Below are positions 24,256-36,805 of a DNA stretch of 64,000 nucleotides, one piece after another. The stretch covers positions 42,702,492 through 42,766,491 of the forward strand of contig CM077600.1 of the NCBI GenBank assembly GCA_039654915.1, read 5' to 3'. Position numbers and translations under genes: made by a program. The DNA is from Aquilaria yunnanensis (Eukaryota > Streptophyta > Magnoliopsida > Malvales > Thymelaeaceae). Below the pieces are notes generated by a model, which did not search any database, was not told the DNA's origin, and worked only from the letters and a program-made list of their open reading frames with translations. Position 1 is the stretch's first letter. Each line of letters opens with the position of its first letter.

Positions 24256-26353
24256 AGGAAAATTACCAAAAATTCCTTAAGGTTTTGTAAAATCTACATT
24301 TTTGTCCCAATTTTTTCATACCTACACTTATCCCTTAAAAACTTACCTACGTGATTCACTATTACACAAAAAGAGGGAAAACCCTGATTTTGCCCTTCTA
24401 ACCTCTTTTTTCTATATAAATTTTTCCCGTCCAAATTCTACAGCTAACAAATTACCCCTATCTAAGGTTAGATTTGATTCCTAATCCCAAATCTTTCTTG
24501 TCCCAAACCAAATCATGAAAAAAACCGAGAACCAAATCGGACCTGATTCTCAATTCATCAAATTACCCCAACTAGGGGTGAAAATGGGCCAGGGCGAGCC
24601 CGAGCCTACTGGGCTCGAACTCAGCCCCTTTGTTATTAGGTACTACCCGAGCTTGAGCTCAAATTGCTTGAGCTTAATTTTTTAGGCTCGAGCTCAGCCT
24701 AAAAGCTTGTCTGGCTTGAATGAGACATAGAAATCTTTAGTACCATAATTACAATTTAGATGAAATACGGGGACTGAATTTGTAATTTTTTTATATGGAT
24801 AACCTCATAACCAGAGAAGAGAAAATTAGAAAACCTATCCCAAACTTTCTAATTATTTACTATTCTACCCTGATTTTGTGAAACTCACAACTGAGCCATC
24901 ATCTTCCTCACTTTGGCTGTAGAGCCACCATAGTCCGCCCTCTACAGGTTGCTGCATCGATTTCTAGGCCACCACAGTCCAACTCGCACACAACCAGATA
25001 AATCACAAAATTAGTAGGAGTTTGAAATCCAGATTTGCAATCGGGTGTCCAGGGTCTTCGGCGATCGAACGATCTTGTTGTGTAGTCCTGGGCCTCAGGC
25101 GTCTGCTTGGTGCGTCAACCGTTGGCCGCCGTTTGAAGCTTGGGGCATCCTGATTTGGGCTGCCGCTGAACCTTGGGGTATCGGGTAGCCTAAGCTCCTA
25201 ATTGGCGGAGATAATCGTCAATCAATGGTGGCCGACTGGGACCTGGGCATGGGACAAAGGGACGAAGGGAGTGAAGGAGTCTGGGTAGGGACGAATGGAG
25301 TGAGGGAGCAAGGGAAGGGTTAGACTTAAGGTCTCGTGGGAAAGAGTCCAAAGGATAAATTATAAGGCCCATTAGGCCCTCGAGCTGATAGGGCCAAGTT
25401 TCATAAGGCTCGAGCTTGGCCCTAAATGAGTTTAAGCCCAATTTTCGGCTTGAGCTGAAGCTATCCAAAAAATGTCTGCCCCTTTTTACACAGCTGACTT
25501 TTCATCTTCACAAATCCATCAACAGCGGTAATCTGAGAAATCCATTCCTTTGAAGGGCCGACATAACCAAATTGGACCCGATAGGTTCCTGGTAATTATC
25601 ACCAGCGGAGGCTTGAATCAACGAAGAACAAGGGTAATCTGAGAATATTTGACAGTATCTACTTGCCCCAATCAGGAACGTCAAAGAGATGGAATCGGAG
25701 AGAGTGGATCGAATCAGAGAAAGGGAGAGGGATGAGAGGAGGAATCGATGGAGAGGGAGGAGGAATCGGAGAGAGGGAGGAGGACTGCGGAGGAATCTGA
25801 GGAATCTGAGAGTTGAAAGAGGCCAATCTGGGCTTCATCGATGGTCAATCGACGACCGGTCTAGCTTTCATTAATGGTCAATCAGCGACCCACTCGACGG
25901 AAACGAAGGACTACTTAGCCGGAGAGTCGAAGAAAGCAGACAGGATGGAGAGAAGGGAGGAGACGGAGAAGACGGAGAAGTGGGAGGAGGAAGGAGGCAG
26001 ACAAGAGGGAGAAGGGATCTGAGAAGGGCGCCGGGAAAGAGAGGGTAACCGAAGGGAGACAACTGGAGGGTAACCGGAAGGAATGTGGGGCCAACAGTGA
26101 AGCTCGGTCAACCGCCGGCGTCTCCGGAAAGAAAGAAGATACGGGCTTGAAGCGGAGACGCAGAAGAAAAAGTTTAGGGTTTAGCTTTGATCTCTTAGAA
26201 AGCATGGAGGGTAATGTGAAACATTTTTTCTTTTTGTTTTTTTTTATAAATGCCATTAATCCTGTTAACGTTAAAAGATAAGTGTAGGCATCTAAAAACA
26301 AGGAACAAAACCGTACATTTGAGCAAACCTCAAGAGGGTTTTGGTAATTTTCT
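24256..26353. mobile_element. 2.1-kb Mutator-type element with perfect 10-bp target duplication
   Basis: TTAATTTTAA stands at 24246-24255 and again at 26354-26363. Just inside, the left end reads AGGAAAATTACCAAAA and the right end, reverse-complemented, reads AGAAAATTACCAAAA. The inverted similarity runs about 90 bases (ttgtccc and tacacttatc on the left; ttgttcc and tacacttatc on the right). The end style is close to the MITE family in this window. The interior is more GC-rich than its surroundings, with an AG-rich part at 25690-26050 and gagctcgagc-rich blocks at 24590-24720 and 25370-25480. No transposase was found, so it is non-autonomous; captured host sequence (Pack-MULE) is possible but not shown. 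Confidence 0.75.
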
Positions 26354-26695
26354 TTAATTTTAATCGACTCAGAATAATAATAAAATTATGCATCTGATAT
26401 ACCATGTTCACCTTTACCGGAACCGGATGCAATTCTAACGCATTTCACTCTACTATGCTTGTTCCTACTTCAGAAAAAAAAAGAAAAAGATGCCGATACT
26501 TTATAATACTGAAAGCTAATAATACAACCTCGAAATTAAGGCCGTGCAGAAAGCCCACGAATATTAGCAAGAAAGATTATCTGATTCTCCCACATTCATA
26601 ACGCCATCGATTAAACATGACATTCTCTCTCAAGATCTAAAGCTCCTTGGTTGATTGATCTCAAAGGAAACAACATCAAAGGGCGTTTGACGAAC

Positions 26696-29673
26696 TTATC
26701 GAGCAGCCTGTGCCTGTGCATGTTCAAGAATTTGGCTGACCAGCTTGTAAGTACGCCCCTGGAGTGCCTTGGTGTGATCTATTAACTGCTCATAACTGAA
26801 ACAAGCGAAGGAAATTTTCAATCAGTGAGAAAACTTGGATACCTCTTTTTTATATGGAAAGCTTAGCACGCAATCTTACACATTTGGATGGTTGGCCTCC
26901 ATAATCACAGTTCCTGTTTTTGAATCAATCTTAGCATCAAGCTTTGAGCTGCGGACAAGATTCACAATCCATCTCTCAGCCTCTTCATAATTCAGATTCA
27001 GTTTCTCTGCTAGCACACTGCAGTAAACAGTCAAGCAATCAAATTTCCAGCACACTACAATAAGATGCTGATTGAACTTTTAAATGAAAGGGTTTCTAAT
27101 AACATTTAAAAACGAATCTCTTGATCTCTGGCAATGAAACATCAAACATGAATCTTCATGTGTGACTAGAAGAATTTCACATGTGGACCACTTACAATCA
27201 ACTATCCAGCGGCAATGTACTGACAAATGAACAAATTCGCTACTACCTAATCATCATTATAGGACAAGAGATAAACCAGACAGTTTAAGGTAAGATGCAC
27301 ATCCACACTGCTCGTTCAATGTGACTGCATGCATCAATTGACACAATGCATGACCAGGGGTAAACTCCATAAACCTGTCTGCTGCAATATGGAATCCAAA
27401 CAGCACACTGTTAACTGTTTGAAAACTTACTTCAGTTGGAAACAGTAGGTCTGAACCACATTTTAGCTTTAAAAGCACCTTATGGCTATTGACTCAAAAT
27501 CGAGCGGCAAAATGAGATTGCACTTCTTTGGCAGGCCACATGCTCTGTTATTATGTTTCCCCTCAAAATACACATAACAATGGTATTTCATGATTCATCT
27601 GAACCACACTTCCCTCACTTGATATACACAGTTAGACACTATTTTAGAACATGAGAATATAAAATGGAAATTTATTGCCACAAAATTGGCTTGAATCAGA
27701 CTCCAAACTAACCAAGCAGACATTACTCCATGTCACGTTAGTTGTTATCATCTACTTTGATGCATGTAGCAGGTATACGAGGACAAAGGAACTTACCCCA
27801 TGTCAATGCGCTGATGAATTCTGCAATAAGTCTCGAAGATAAATAAGCGGGCATTCTCAAGAAATTCATCTCTCATTGGAACGGTGGTAAAGCTCCCTTC
27901 TTCAACTCTCTTGCCGAGGAAGGGATCATTCAATATTGCCTAGAACACGGTAATAACTGAATAAAGTTCAAATCCGAAAGATTACACAAACAACAGGTGC
28001 CCAGAATTTTCTTTTAAGAAAATGAACAACAAAAATAAACATAATATGATTCTGTGGAGCATCAAACGTAAATGACACTACCTCAAGAATTTAGTGCAAA
28101 AGAGCATAAAGAACTGTTAGCAAGAGAACCTTTAAGAAATAGAAAATTTACCTCTACACACTCACTCATTTTCTTTTGTGCTCCATCAAAGTCATAGTTG
28201 ACATACACACATGCCAAAAACTCAATGATGGGATCTTTGTAAGCATATTGTTCCTGCTGGATAACCTTAATAAAATCCTTAAACTGAGGTCTCCTCCTTT
28301 TGTTGACAACAAATGCAGTGGCCAGGTAGCGTAAAAGATGGGGAGCACTGGTTTGAATGGCATTTAGATATCTGATATGAAGCAAGAAACCAGTAAATAA
28401 ACAAAGTCATACCTGAGTATCTTTAACAAGATCTAAGCAAATATCCCTAAAAATAGCATGGATCAGTTTCTATGAAGCAGAACGGCATAATAGAGTCACT
28501 GATCTGAGTTACCAAGCCTGAAAACACATGTTTGTTAAGCCTATAATGATCTTATACCAGAGAACACTGTTAATCCTAAATGTAAGACTAATCCAATCAT
28601 TGACGTATATCAGGTAAAAGAACACTCAACCCATAAGCTACATATACAAAACAACTGAAAAGAAGCACCAGCAACAAACCAAATCGAATTATTGCCTTGA
28701 AGGACGAGTGCAAACGAAAAAAAAAATTGAGCAGAAAAGATACTCGCTGGTAAAACCCTTACTTGTCCTGATTAAAAAGGTCGATAATCTGAGTTCTTCC
28801 ATTATCATGGTTGAAAAAAATGAACAGGCTCCAATGCATCAACCATATCCTACTCTGCATCTGGTTCAAAGGCGATGAGAAGCTCTGGGAACAAGAAAAA
28901 AAAAAAGTAATTATGCACCGACAACCTGACTGACCGGGAGCACGAAAGACAACATGAACAGGATAAAAACCTTGGAATCAATTATTTCCTTCAACCGATT
29001 AAGTTCTTCGAGAGCAATATCCCAGTTTTGCATCAAAATCTCGGCTGCCAGCTTCCCCCAGAGAGCACTCAAATTCCTGTCACTGTTTGTGCATAAACCC
29101 CGGTACTGGAGCAGGTAGTCAGCAGCACCGGAGTAATTCCCACATTCAAACTGGACCTTTGCATATTGATACAAAGCCTCGATTTGATCAGGACCAATCT
29201 GACAGCAGCATAATGGGAAAATTTAATTAAAGAAAATGAATTTAATGTAGATCCAGATAAGCCCCTTTCTAGAGTTAAACCAACGAATAAGAAAACCCAA
29301 ATCAAGAAACCTGGTGGCGATCGCTGAGCATCTGTAGATTGTAATGTTTGTCGGCCCTCAGTTCCTGCAAAGCGTTGGGGTTCTGAAGAAAGGCGACCAA
29401 GGGGGCCGCGGCCTCCTCGAGGGCCTTGAGGCGGGCGACGACCTCGGCGCGGCGGTCTATCATGTCTTGGGGGACGTCTTCGGAGTGGTAGAGGCTCTTG
29501 TGGATGTCCATGGCGTAGTCGACCATGTTAGTTTTGTTGAGGAGCTCGATCTTGGACTTGAGAATCTGATCATCGGGATAAAGCTGCCGCTCCTGAAGAA
29601 ACTCCAGCAAGGGGAAGACCAGATGACGGTCGAGGTTCGTAGCGATGCGCTGCGTCAGATCGTAGTTTGCCAT
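26696..29673 (-). CDS. EIF3E: Eukaryotic translation initiation factor 3 subunit e (eIF3e/INT6)
   Basis: Seven exons on the minus strand: 29673-29311, 29198-28971, 28884-28763, 28371-28152, 27939-27797, 27017-26880, 26795-26696. They join in frame to 437 residues, close to the usual plant length. The start [18 protein letters not shown] and the end [10 protein letters not shown] followed by TAA are characteristic of plant eIF3e. The N-terminal part is helical; the region from about 220 to 400 ([45 protein letters not shown]) is the PCI domain that builds the eIF3 scaffold. The protein acts in the cytosol in 43S pre-initiation complex assembly; in plants eIF3e is also linked to the COP9 signalosome and proteasome by published interactions. 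All introns are GT-AG. The gene looks intact. Confidence 0.96.
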
Positions 29674-29723
29674 GCTTGCGCCCTCCGAGTTAACAAGAGA
29701 GGGCTAAGCTGCGGCTTCTCTAT

Positions 29724-29733
29724 TTAGGGTTTA
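29724..29733 (-). promoter_or_regulatory. Telo-box upstream of eIF3e
   Basis: On the minus strand the sequence reads TAAACCCTAA about 50-60 bases upstream of the ATG. This matches the telo-box common in 5' regions of plant translation-machinery genes. No TATA box is obvious close by. Position and strand make it a likely promoter or 5' leader element; activity is inferred. Confidence 0.5.
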
Positions 29734-29739
29734 GTGGGA

Positions 29740-32700
29740 GAGGGTGCTGTACGCCTGTACGGTAGTAATTGTTATAGTATTTACCCCTTTTACCAAAATT
29801 TACCCACATTCTTAAAAACCCTACCTCTATCACTGCTGCAATCTCTAATGAATCGGCACCATCTCTAGATCTTGACGTCATCATTCGCCTTCAGATCTCA
29901 CAGTTATTCCCATTTGAATCTCATCGTTATAGTATAAACCTATATATAATTAGATATACTAATCTATCCCTAATTCTCTTATATATAACCTATAACTCAG
30001 TAAAAAAATTGACTAATTTATCTCTGTATCAAAACTTACCCTCACCCCTGAAAGCCTTACCTCTGCCACCTCCGATGAACCGGCACCGCCTCTAGATCTC
30101 ACTGTCATCATCCACATTAAGCTCTCGTAGCTATTCGCATCTGAATCTCATCGTTGCTTACCATCCTTTGCCTCTGGATCGCATTACCGCTTGCATCCAA
30201 ATCTCGCATCGCTGCTAACCTCCAGATCTTGGCATTGTTGTTTGCTGAATCGCACAAATCATTGGCTCTAGGTTGCATCTCTTGTTGCTTCTGAACTATA
30301 TCGGTCATCACCGCCCAAACTTACTGCTAGGTAAGTTTTCCCTTGCCTTTCCCGCTAGACTATTCATAGAAATAACCTGCATAACTGTAAAAAACAAATA
30401 TGAAGAAATGTCTAACATAGTGCACACAAATGTTTACAATAAAATATAATGAGAAATTATAGTATGTGAAAGTGTTTGCAAAGTAATATAAAAATAATTT
30501 ATTATAATAAGAAATTAAAATTGTCTGAAGTTATGAGAATAAATGTCTGATTGAATATTGAAAAATGTCTGAAGAAATATGTACAAATGTCTAAACCAAC
30601 TTATGAACAATTTGTTATCTTAAGAAAATAACTATTTGAAATAATAAAAAAAAGTGTTTGAATAAATATGTAAAAGTGTTAAAACAAAAATGTTAAAGTG
30701 TCTAAAATAATATATAGATAAATAAAGATGTATGAATTAATGAATAAAGAAGTGTATAAATAAATATCTAAAAATGTCTAAAGGAAAATACAAAAGTGTA
30801 TTAACAATAATTAATAAATAAAATTTATTTTTTTATGGGAAAACAAATTGTAATCTTCACCTCTTTTGTTTGCCACATTTTTCGTCCCTCTGGCACATCT
30901 GCCACTCAGACTTTCTCAACTTGCCTATGTTGTTGCTGACTTCGATTCATGGCCAAGCCATCTTGCTGAGGCTACATCGATCTCCATTCATCTTTCCTTA
31001 GTTCACCAATCTCTTTTTTTTTCTCACCATTGCTGTCTTTCGATCGCCAACTGATGTTGTTGTTGAGGCTCCGACTTGGAGAACTATTGATGTCTTCTAT
31101 CGGCGCTATGAAAAGGGCCTTCACTCAACGTCACACAAGTTTGCTATAAGGGAGAGACATACCTTCGAATCCTATCAATGATGACTTTGATATCTACACA
31201 AACGCCTTGAAATTAAGCTACCAAAGGTAGTTGATGGAGGGATCTGAGCAGACTAAGAAGAGCTATTGTAAAAGGATTGGACCAAGAGGACGACTCCAAG
31301 GAAAGGGGTGAAGCCATAGTGGCAAGCTCCCTAACGCTAACATAAGAGAAAAACAACGCATAACAAAAGCATTAGAGAGGGACACATAATTTAGGGTAGG
31401 AGGTAAATCTATAAAATCACTTTCTATGTTTAATTAGACATATACTCACCGTATCCCTGGTTGTACGGAACTACTATTGCCATTTCCCTATGGCCAATGT
31501 GCACTAACAACTCTCTAAATTGGCTAACTCACACAAGTTAGTCCCTTAACTCCAACTCGATATATGTAACTCTTCAAACTTGGAGAAATGATAAAAGTTA
31601 GTCTAAGGTACCTCATGGTATTGGGAGCAAAATTCAAACATGATCCTTATACTCTTTTTTCTCCAAAAATAGTTAGTTTATTTTTGTTATTATTTTAGTC
31701 CATGTCTAGGTTAAATTTATTTTTCATGTGTGTTTTTGTTATTCATAAAGTATCATATAATCTGTACTATTTTATAGAAACACTTAAAGACTTATTACAA
31801 CTAAAGTGTTATAAATTAAGAAAAATTGTTATAATTAATTGCCCAATTAAAAAAAATAAACCAATTGATTTCCAAACAAAATTAGTTAATTAATCAATTT
31901 TGATACTCATTATGTTGCTCTTATAATAACTATCATTTAAATTTTTTTGTTTAAATAATTATTATATTATTCGTAATATTTTACAAAATTTTAAAGACTA
32001 ATTGTATGGTGAGGAGTTATCAGTTTTAAAATAAATTATTATAAATTGAGACAAAAGATATAAAATAATTTTTTAGCATAGTCGCTTAGTTTGACAAATA
32101 TTTATTATTATATGAGCTATTTGAGAGAAATTTATTATTAGATTAAACCCAATAGCAATGGTGATATGTTCTTGTGGTTTGCAACACAGGCCTGAATTGT
32201 TATAAGTTAACATTTTCAAACACTCGGCGAAGTAGAATTTAGTCCGCCGTGAAAAGGAAGACCACCTGCCACCCCATGGTTACCTCCATCATCATTGTAA
32301 ATGATTCTCTCTTATTAGCGATTGCTTTTGTGGAGGCATGTATATGTGTTTATGATTTGGTGATGGAGGTCGGAACATGACGTTTAGAGAAGGGGATTGC
32401 AGGGGCACATGTTGTAATTCATGACAATGATTTATGAGTAACTGGATAAGTTATAGAAGGGAAATGGAAATGGAAATTATAAAAATAGATTAATTTATTT
32501 TTTTTAGCTATAAAAGAGAAAATATTAGTTTAGTGAAATTAAAAATAACACAATTAATTGCATCTAACCATATCGCAAATAAATTTAACATTAATGCATA
32601 AATTTTAGAAATATTAGATAGTATGAAAATTTTTTTTGTTTAAATAAATAAAATAAGAGAAATAAATGATTAAAATCATTATGGATAGAATTAGAATTAC

Positions 32701-34242
32701 CTAAAGTTATATATTTAAAGCCTTGTTATTTTGGCATCATTTAGACTTGAAAATTTTTTGTTCCTTCATCTAACTAATAAGGTTAGGCTAATTTATACTA
32801 ATACTTTTCTTTCTAATTACCATGTAATTAGTTTTGGTTTACAGAACTAATCAATGTGAAAATTTGGCATAATTAGTGCGTCAAACTTATTGCTTAATTG
32901 ATGTTAATAATTGAAACATTCAATAAAATAATAAATAATTTTAATAGCACTACTAACAGTCTAACATAACACTCTAATTTGTAACAATAACTCTAGAAAA
33001 AAAATTATAAAGGGTCTAATTATATCAATCATTAAATTAATAGGCCATATGAGTAAATGATTAGCTACAAGTCCACGGGTGCACTTTAATATATAGAATT
33101 ATGTTCGAAATGGTTATAAATAGAATATGATGACCAAATTATAACTCAACAAATATTCATGAGGGTGTCAATAGAATAAAAATTCAAACAATAGAGTGTT
33201 AGTTAAAAGATCCCAAAAATGTTTTGGCATTGAGCAGGAAGTAAAAAAATTTTAAAAGGACCAAAAAAGCTCCATAATTAATGGTTCCAACTTGTTGTTT
33301 AGGTTCTCGTAGAGAGAGAGTAATTGTTTTGATGAGGGACACTCGGTTAAGTATGCTTTTACCAAAATACAAAAGCTCAGATTTGCTTACGTCCCAAGCA
33401 CTTGCAAATATACAACTGAGGTAGAACCTTTAACACCTTTGTGTTAAAACACAAAACAATTCATTTATATATATATTACTGTTTTCAATTGAAGAAGGGA
33501 CGTGTTTCAACATTTTCTACAACCTGATTTAGACTAGCATGGTGTTTTTTTTCTGCCTTGGTTTCAATACAATGTTTTTTTGTTTATTGACTTTGACTGA
33601 TAAAAAAACTAATTTTTTAAAGTACTATCGTACGTAAAATGAGAACCTCTCCGGATTACGTCAAATATATAAATGAATTCTTTCATTATGTTTGAGTAAA
33701 GAGAAGAGATAACTAATATGACTTTGAGGAGAAGGAAATAGATGGGGAAAGACATTAATCACCCCTTCTTATGCATCTTTCATCAATTGCGTGAGAGTAA
33801 GTAAATGGTCCGCTACCTCCTCTTCCCTCCGCTCCTCTTCCATTCCCTTACTAACTGAACCCAAACAAAACTTTTATTAAAGTTTAAGGTGAGAGAAAAC
33901 AAAATGAAATAAGAAACTCCACTCCATGACTCGCCATAAGAGGTCACGACTGCCGTTACAATGTTTCCTTTTCTTTCCTGTTGTGAAAGTAACTGATGAA
34001 TTGCGAGCTTAATTGATCCACTTAAAGACTAATTAAATGTAGAGAAGCATAAATATATATAGTAAATGACCTGTAACTTTCGCCTAGATGTGTTTCTCAA
34101 TTTTATCTTTATTTTGTGGATTGGTTCGAGGAATCTAGGAGGCACAACCAGCGAAGAAAACTGTCATCTTTCCTACTGTGCAGGTGTAGTGTAGCTCTGA
34201 AAAGAGAAAGCGGTGATTGTGACCCTTTGTCCCATACACGCA
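29740..34242. other. Intergenic region between eIF3e and carbonic anhydrase genes
   Basis: This is 4.5 kb of mostly AT-rich DNA. At 29811-29940 and 30044-30160 two segments share phrases such as tctagatct, gtcatcat and tgaatctcatcgtt, an imperfect direct repeat. At 30400-30830 diverged short units with aaatgtctga and aaagtgt recur. A TTATAG-ATTTACC phrase near 29771 is matched in inverse near 31400, hinting at a decayed inverted-repeat element. A small GC-richer patch at 30870-31340 has only short open frames. 31480-34240 has no recognised feature. Confidence 0.35.
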
Positions 34243-34250
34243 TATAAATA
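34243..34250 (+). promoter_or_regulatory. TATA box of the carbonic anhydrase gene
   Basis: TATAAATA lies 71 bases before the ATG at 34321. With initiation about 30 bases downstream this would leave a 5' leader of roughly 40 bases. Assigned by motif and position only. Confidence 0.55.
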
Positions 34251-34320
34251 GCCAAGTGAATTGGTGCTTCGGAGGAAAACTAAGAATCAAGAGCCTTCCC
34301 ATTCCCTTCTGGGAGCAACC

Positions 34321-35993
34321 ATGAAGAGCTACCGCTTCACTTGTCCTGACTTTACTTTTATCTTTGTCTCATTCTTCATCCTCTCTTCATCCTCTCTTCT
34401 CCATTCCGGCTCTGCTTCTGAATCCGAAGCGGGTAATGTTTCTGTTCTTTCTCTCTGTTTTTTTTTTTCCTTTGGATTTTTATGACATTTTATGGAATCC
34501 TAATTTACTGTTAAAATCTTCTTGGTTTAGAGATCGTGGTCAGTCTCACATTATAAGCAGTAAAACTGAAAGTTCTGAGTTTGAGCAGGGGATGAAACTG
34601 CGTTTACATACAAAGAAGGAACAGGAAACGGGCCAGAGAGATGGGGCCAACTTAACCCACATTGGAAAACTTGTGCTTCTGGGAAACTGCAATCTCCTAT
34701 TGATCTTCTTGATGAAAGAGTGCAAATTGTTCCTAGCCTGGGGAAACTGAAGAGGGACTATAGACCTGCTCCTGCTGTTCTCAAGAATAGAGGTCATGAC
34801 ATTATGGTAATTTATCCCATAATCTCCTGCTGCTATTCTTATTGCCATTTCATGCACATTAAGCATGTAATTAACAGGTCTGATCATTGGTTGCTTATAG
34901 ACAATTTGTGGTTTTTGATGATGAATTCTATTGTTCAATCAGGTGAATTGGACTGGTGATGCCGGAAATCTTGACATAAATGGGACTGACTACAATCTTG
35001 TTCAATGTCATTGGCATTCACCCTCCGAGCACACGTTCAACAGATCCAGGCACGCACCAACTTGGTCGTCTAATCTAGATCAACTCCAGTTGAAATAATC
35101 CCTCGAGCTCATGTTGATGGCGGCAGCCTTTTTTACAGGTACCACCTGGAGGTTCATCTGGTTCATGCAAGTGCTAAGGGGGAGACGGCAGTTGTTGGAA
35201 TTGTATATAAATATGGTCGCCCTGATCCCTTCCTCTCCAAGGTACTTATGTCCTTCTATTGGTACTCATGGTTAAGGTACCTTCTTTGTCTTGTAATGTT
35301 TCTGGTAAAAACATGTTAACATGACAAGCAGCCGTTCCTTACATGGATACAGCTCTTGTGCGTATCAATTGCTGCTTTGTGATGCAGGGATAGCTTTACA
35401 CCAGGATTAATGTTTTGAAAATCTTTCTAGCAGCTGCTGCACCATATAAAAACAGTTGGGAATGAAGAAAGGGTGCTGGGAATCGTTAACCCAGGAGACA
35501 TTAAATTTGGAAGCAGAAAGTACTATAGATACATTGGTTCACTCACAGTTCCTCCATGCACCGAGGGAGTCATCTGGACAATATCAAAGAAGGTCCGGAT
35601 CTGTTAGAAACATATGAGCAAACAACCATAGTATGTTAGATTCTTATTCATCCTGCATAATAGAATGCAGCTGTACTGACATTAAGAAATCCTGAATGAA
35701 CTTGAATAGGTGAGGACAGTCTCCAGGGAGCAAGTAAGAGCATTGAGGGATGCTGTTCACGATGTAAGTCTGTGATTTCTGATGCCCCTGATTTACCCCT
35801 TTTGCCACGGTTTTGAAACATTGCAAGCTTCATGCCTCCATGCGCACATTTACATGTCATGTGTTCATAAATCAAGTTCGATGGTTGAGGTTGGAAGAAA
35901 TTTCAGGGTTTTGAAGAAAATGCAAGGCCCACTCAAGCACTTAATGGTAGATCGGTTACTTTTTACACCCCGAAGGATGGTAGCTCTGCATAA
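34321..35993 (+). CDS. Alpha-type carbonic anhydrase, secreted
   Basis: Seven exons join in frame: 34321-34432, 34589-34806, 34943-35049, 35139-35241, 35434-35592, 35710-35763, 35907-35993; 279 residues. The enzyme hydrates CO2 to bicarbonate. A hydrophobic signal peptide covers about the first 30 residues. The zinc ligands are present as H133 and H135 in [10 protein letters not shown] and H152 in [10 protein letters not shown]107 in NRGHDIM corresponds to the proton-shuttle histidine (His64 of human CA II). C66 and C222 ([14 protein letters not shown] and [10 protein letters not shown]) are placed for the conserved disulfide. Length and motifs fit plant ACA/nectarin-like proteins of the secretory path, apoplast or chloroplast. 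Intron 3 requires a GC donor (CAG|GCACGC) with a normal AG acceptor. A polyadenylation-like AATAAA is at 36357. The gene appears intact and catalytically complete. Confidence 0.9.
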
Positions 35994-36805
35994 CCTAAGC
36001 TGCGAAGTTAACTATCAAACCCGCCTGTTTCTGGCTTGCTTGCTGTTTTTTTTTTTTTTGTTGGTTCAAGATCTTTAGAAATTGAATTACAAATGTTCCC
36101 ATGTTATGTTCCACTTGAAATGCTTCTCAGACTCTCGAGAGCCTGAAAATGGGAACCAAATATGGAGCATCGTATATGTAGCAATAGTACATGTGTCTGA
36201 AGGAGTCTTCCCAGTAGGCCAAGGGATTGCAGATCATCATACTCCGGCATTCCGCTAGGACCTGCAATATATGCACTCCACTCTCTCTTTTGTAATGCCT
36301 TGGTTCTTAAGTTTCATATGCTTCTTCTTAAACAAGGCAAACATTTTCTCCAAATGAATAAAAGTATCTCTTTCAGGTATATTGTAATTTGTTTGGGTGC
36401 TACAAAGTTATGTATGGACAAGCTCGTATATCATGTATTTTTGTTTTCCAATTTTTTTTTCTAGATTTTTGGAAATCAAATTACAAAGCCAGTGTTCGAT
36501 TTGACTTGCAAATCTAAGAATGGATGTAGGAACCAAAAATAACCAATGTATTACAATTTAGCAAAAATAACGTACATTTGAGCCTTGAGGAGGATCGTCT
36601 GTAGATCTGTGTATGAATCATACAAGGCACAGGCTGCCTGGGCTTTTTGGTCTTATTACACGCACAGCTCTCCACAAATAATGTTTGGCTTAAACTTCAT
36701 AAATTCCCTGTAAAACGCAGCACATTCTTTTCTTCAATGCGAGCATTTCTGTCTTCTTTTATTCTTATGTTACGGCAATAAACAAACAAAAGTTACATCA
36801 TAAAC
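35994..36805 (+). other. 3' region of the carbonic anhydrase gene and spacer
   Basis: The region holds the likely 3' UTR, with AATAAA at 36357-36362. No other gene is recognised up to the start of homology with the EF-hand gene near 36806. Confidence 0.4.

Noticed and set aside
25689..26301. Arg/Glu-rich and Ser/Pro/Leu-rich open frames on both strands
   Set aside because: They follow from an AG-rich low-complexity stretch inside the Mutator-type element; no domain and no splice context.
29757..31480. Possible transposon bounded by TGTACGGTA and TGTACGGAA
   Set aside because: The nine-base flanks differ by one base and the sequence just inside them is not inverted. The better inverted phrases (near 29771 and 31400) have no matching flanks. 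Kept only as a remark in the intergenic entry.
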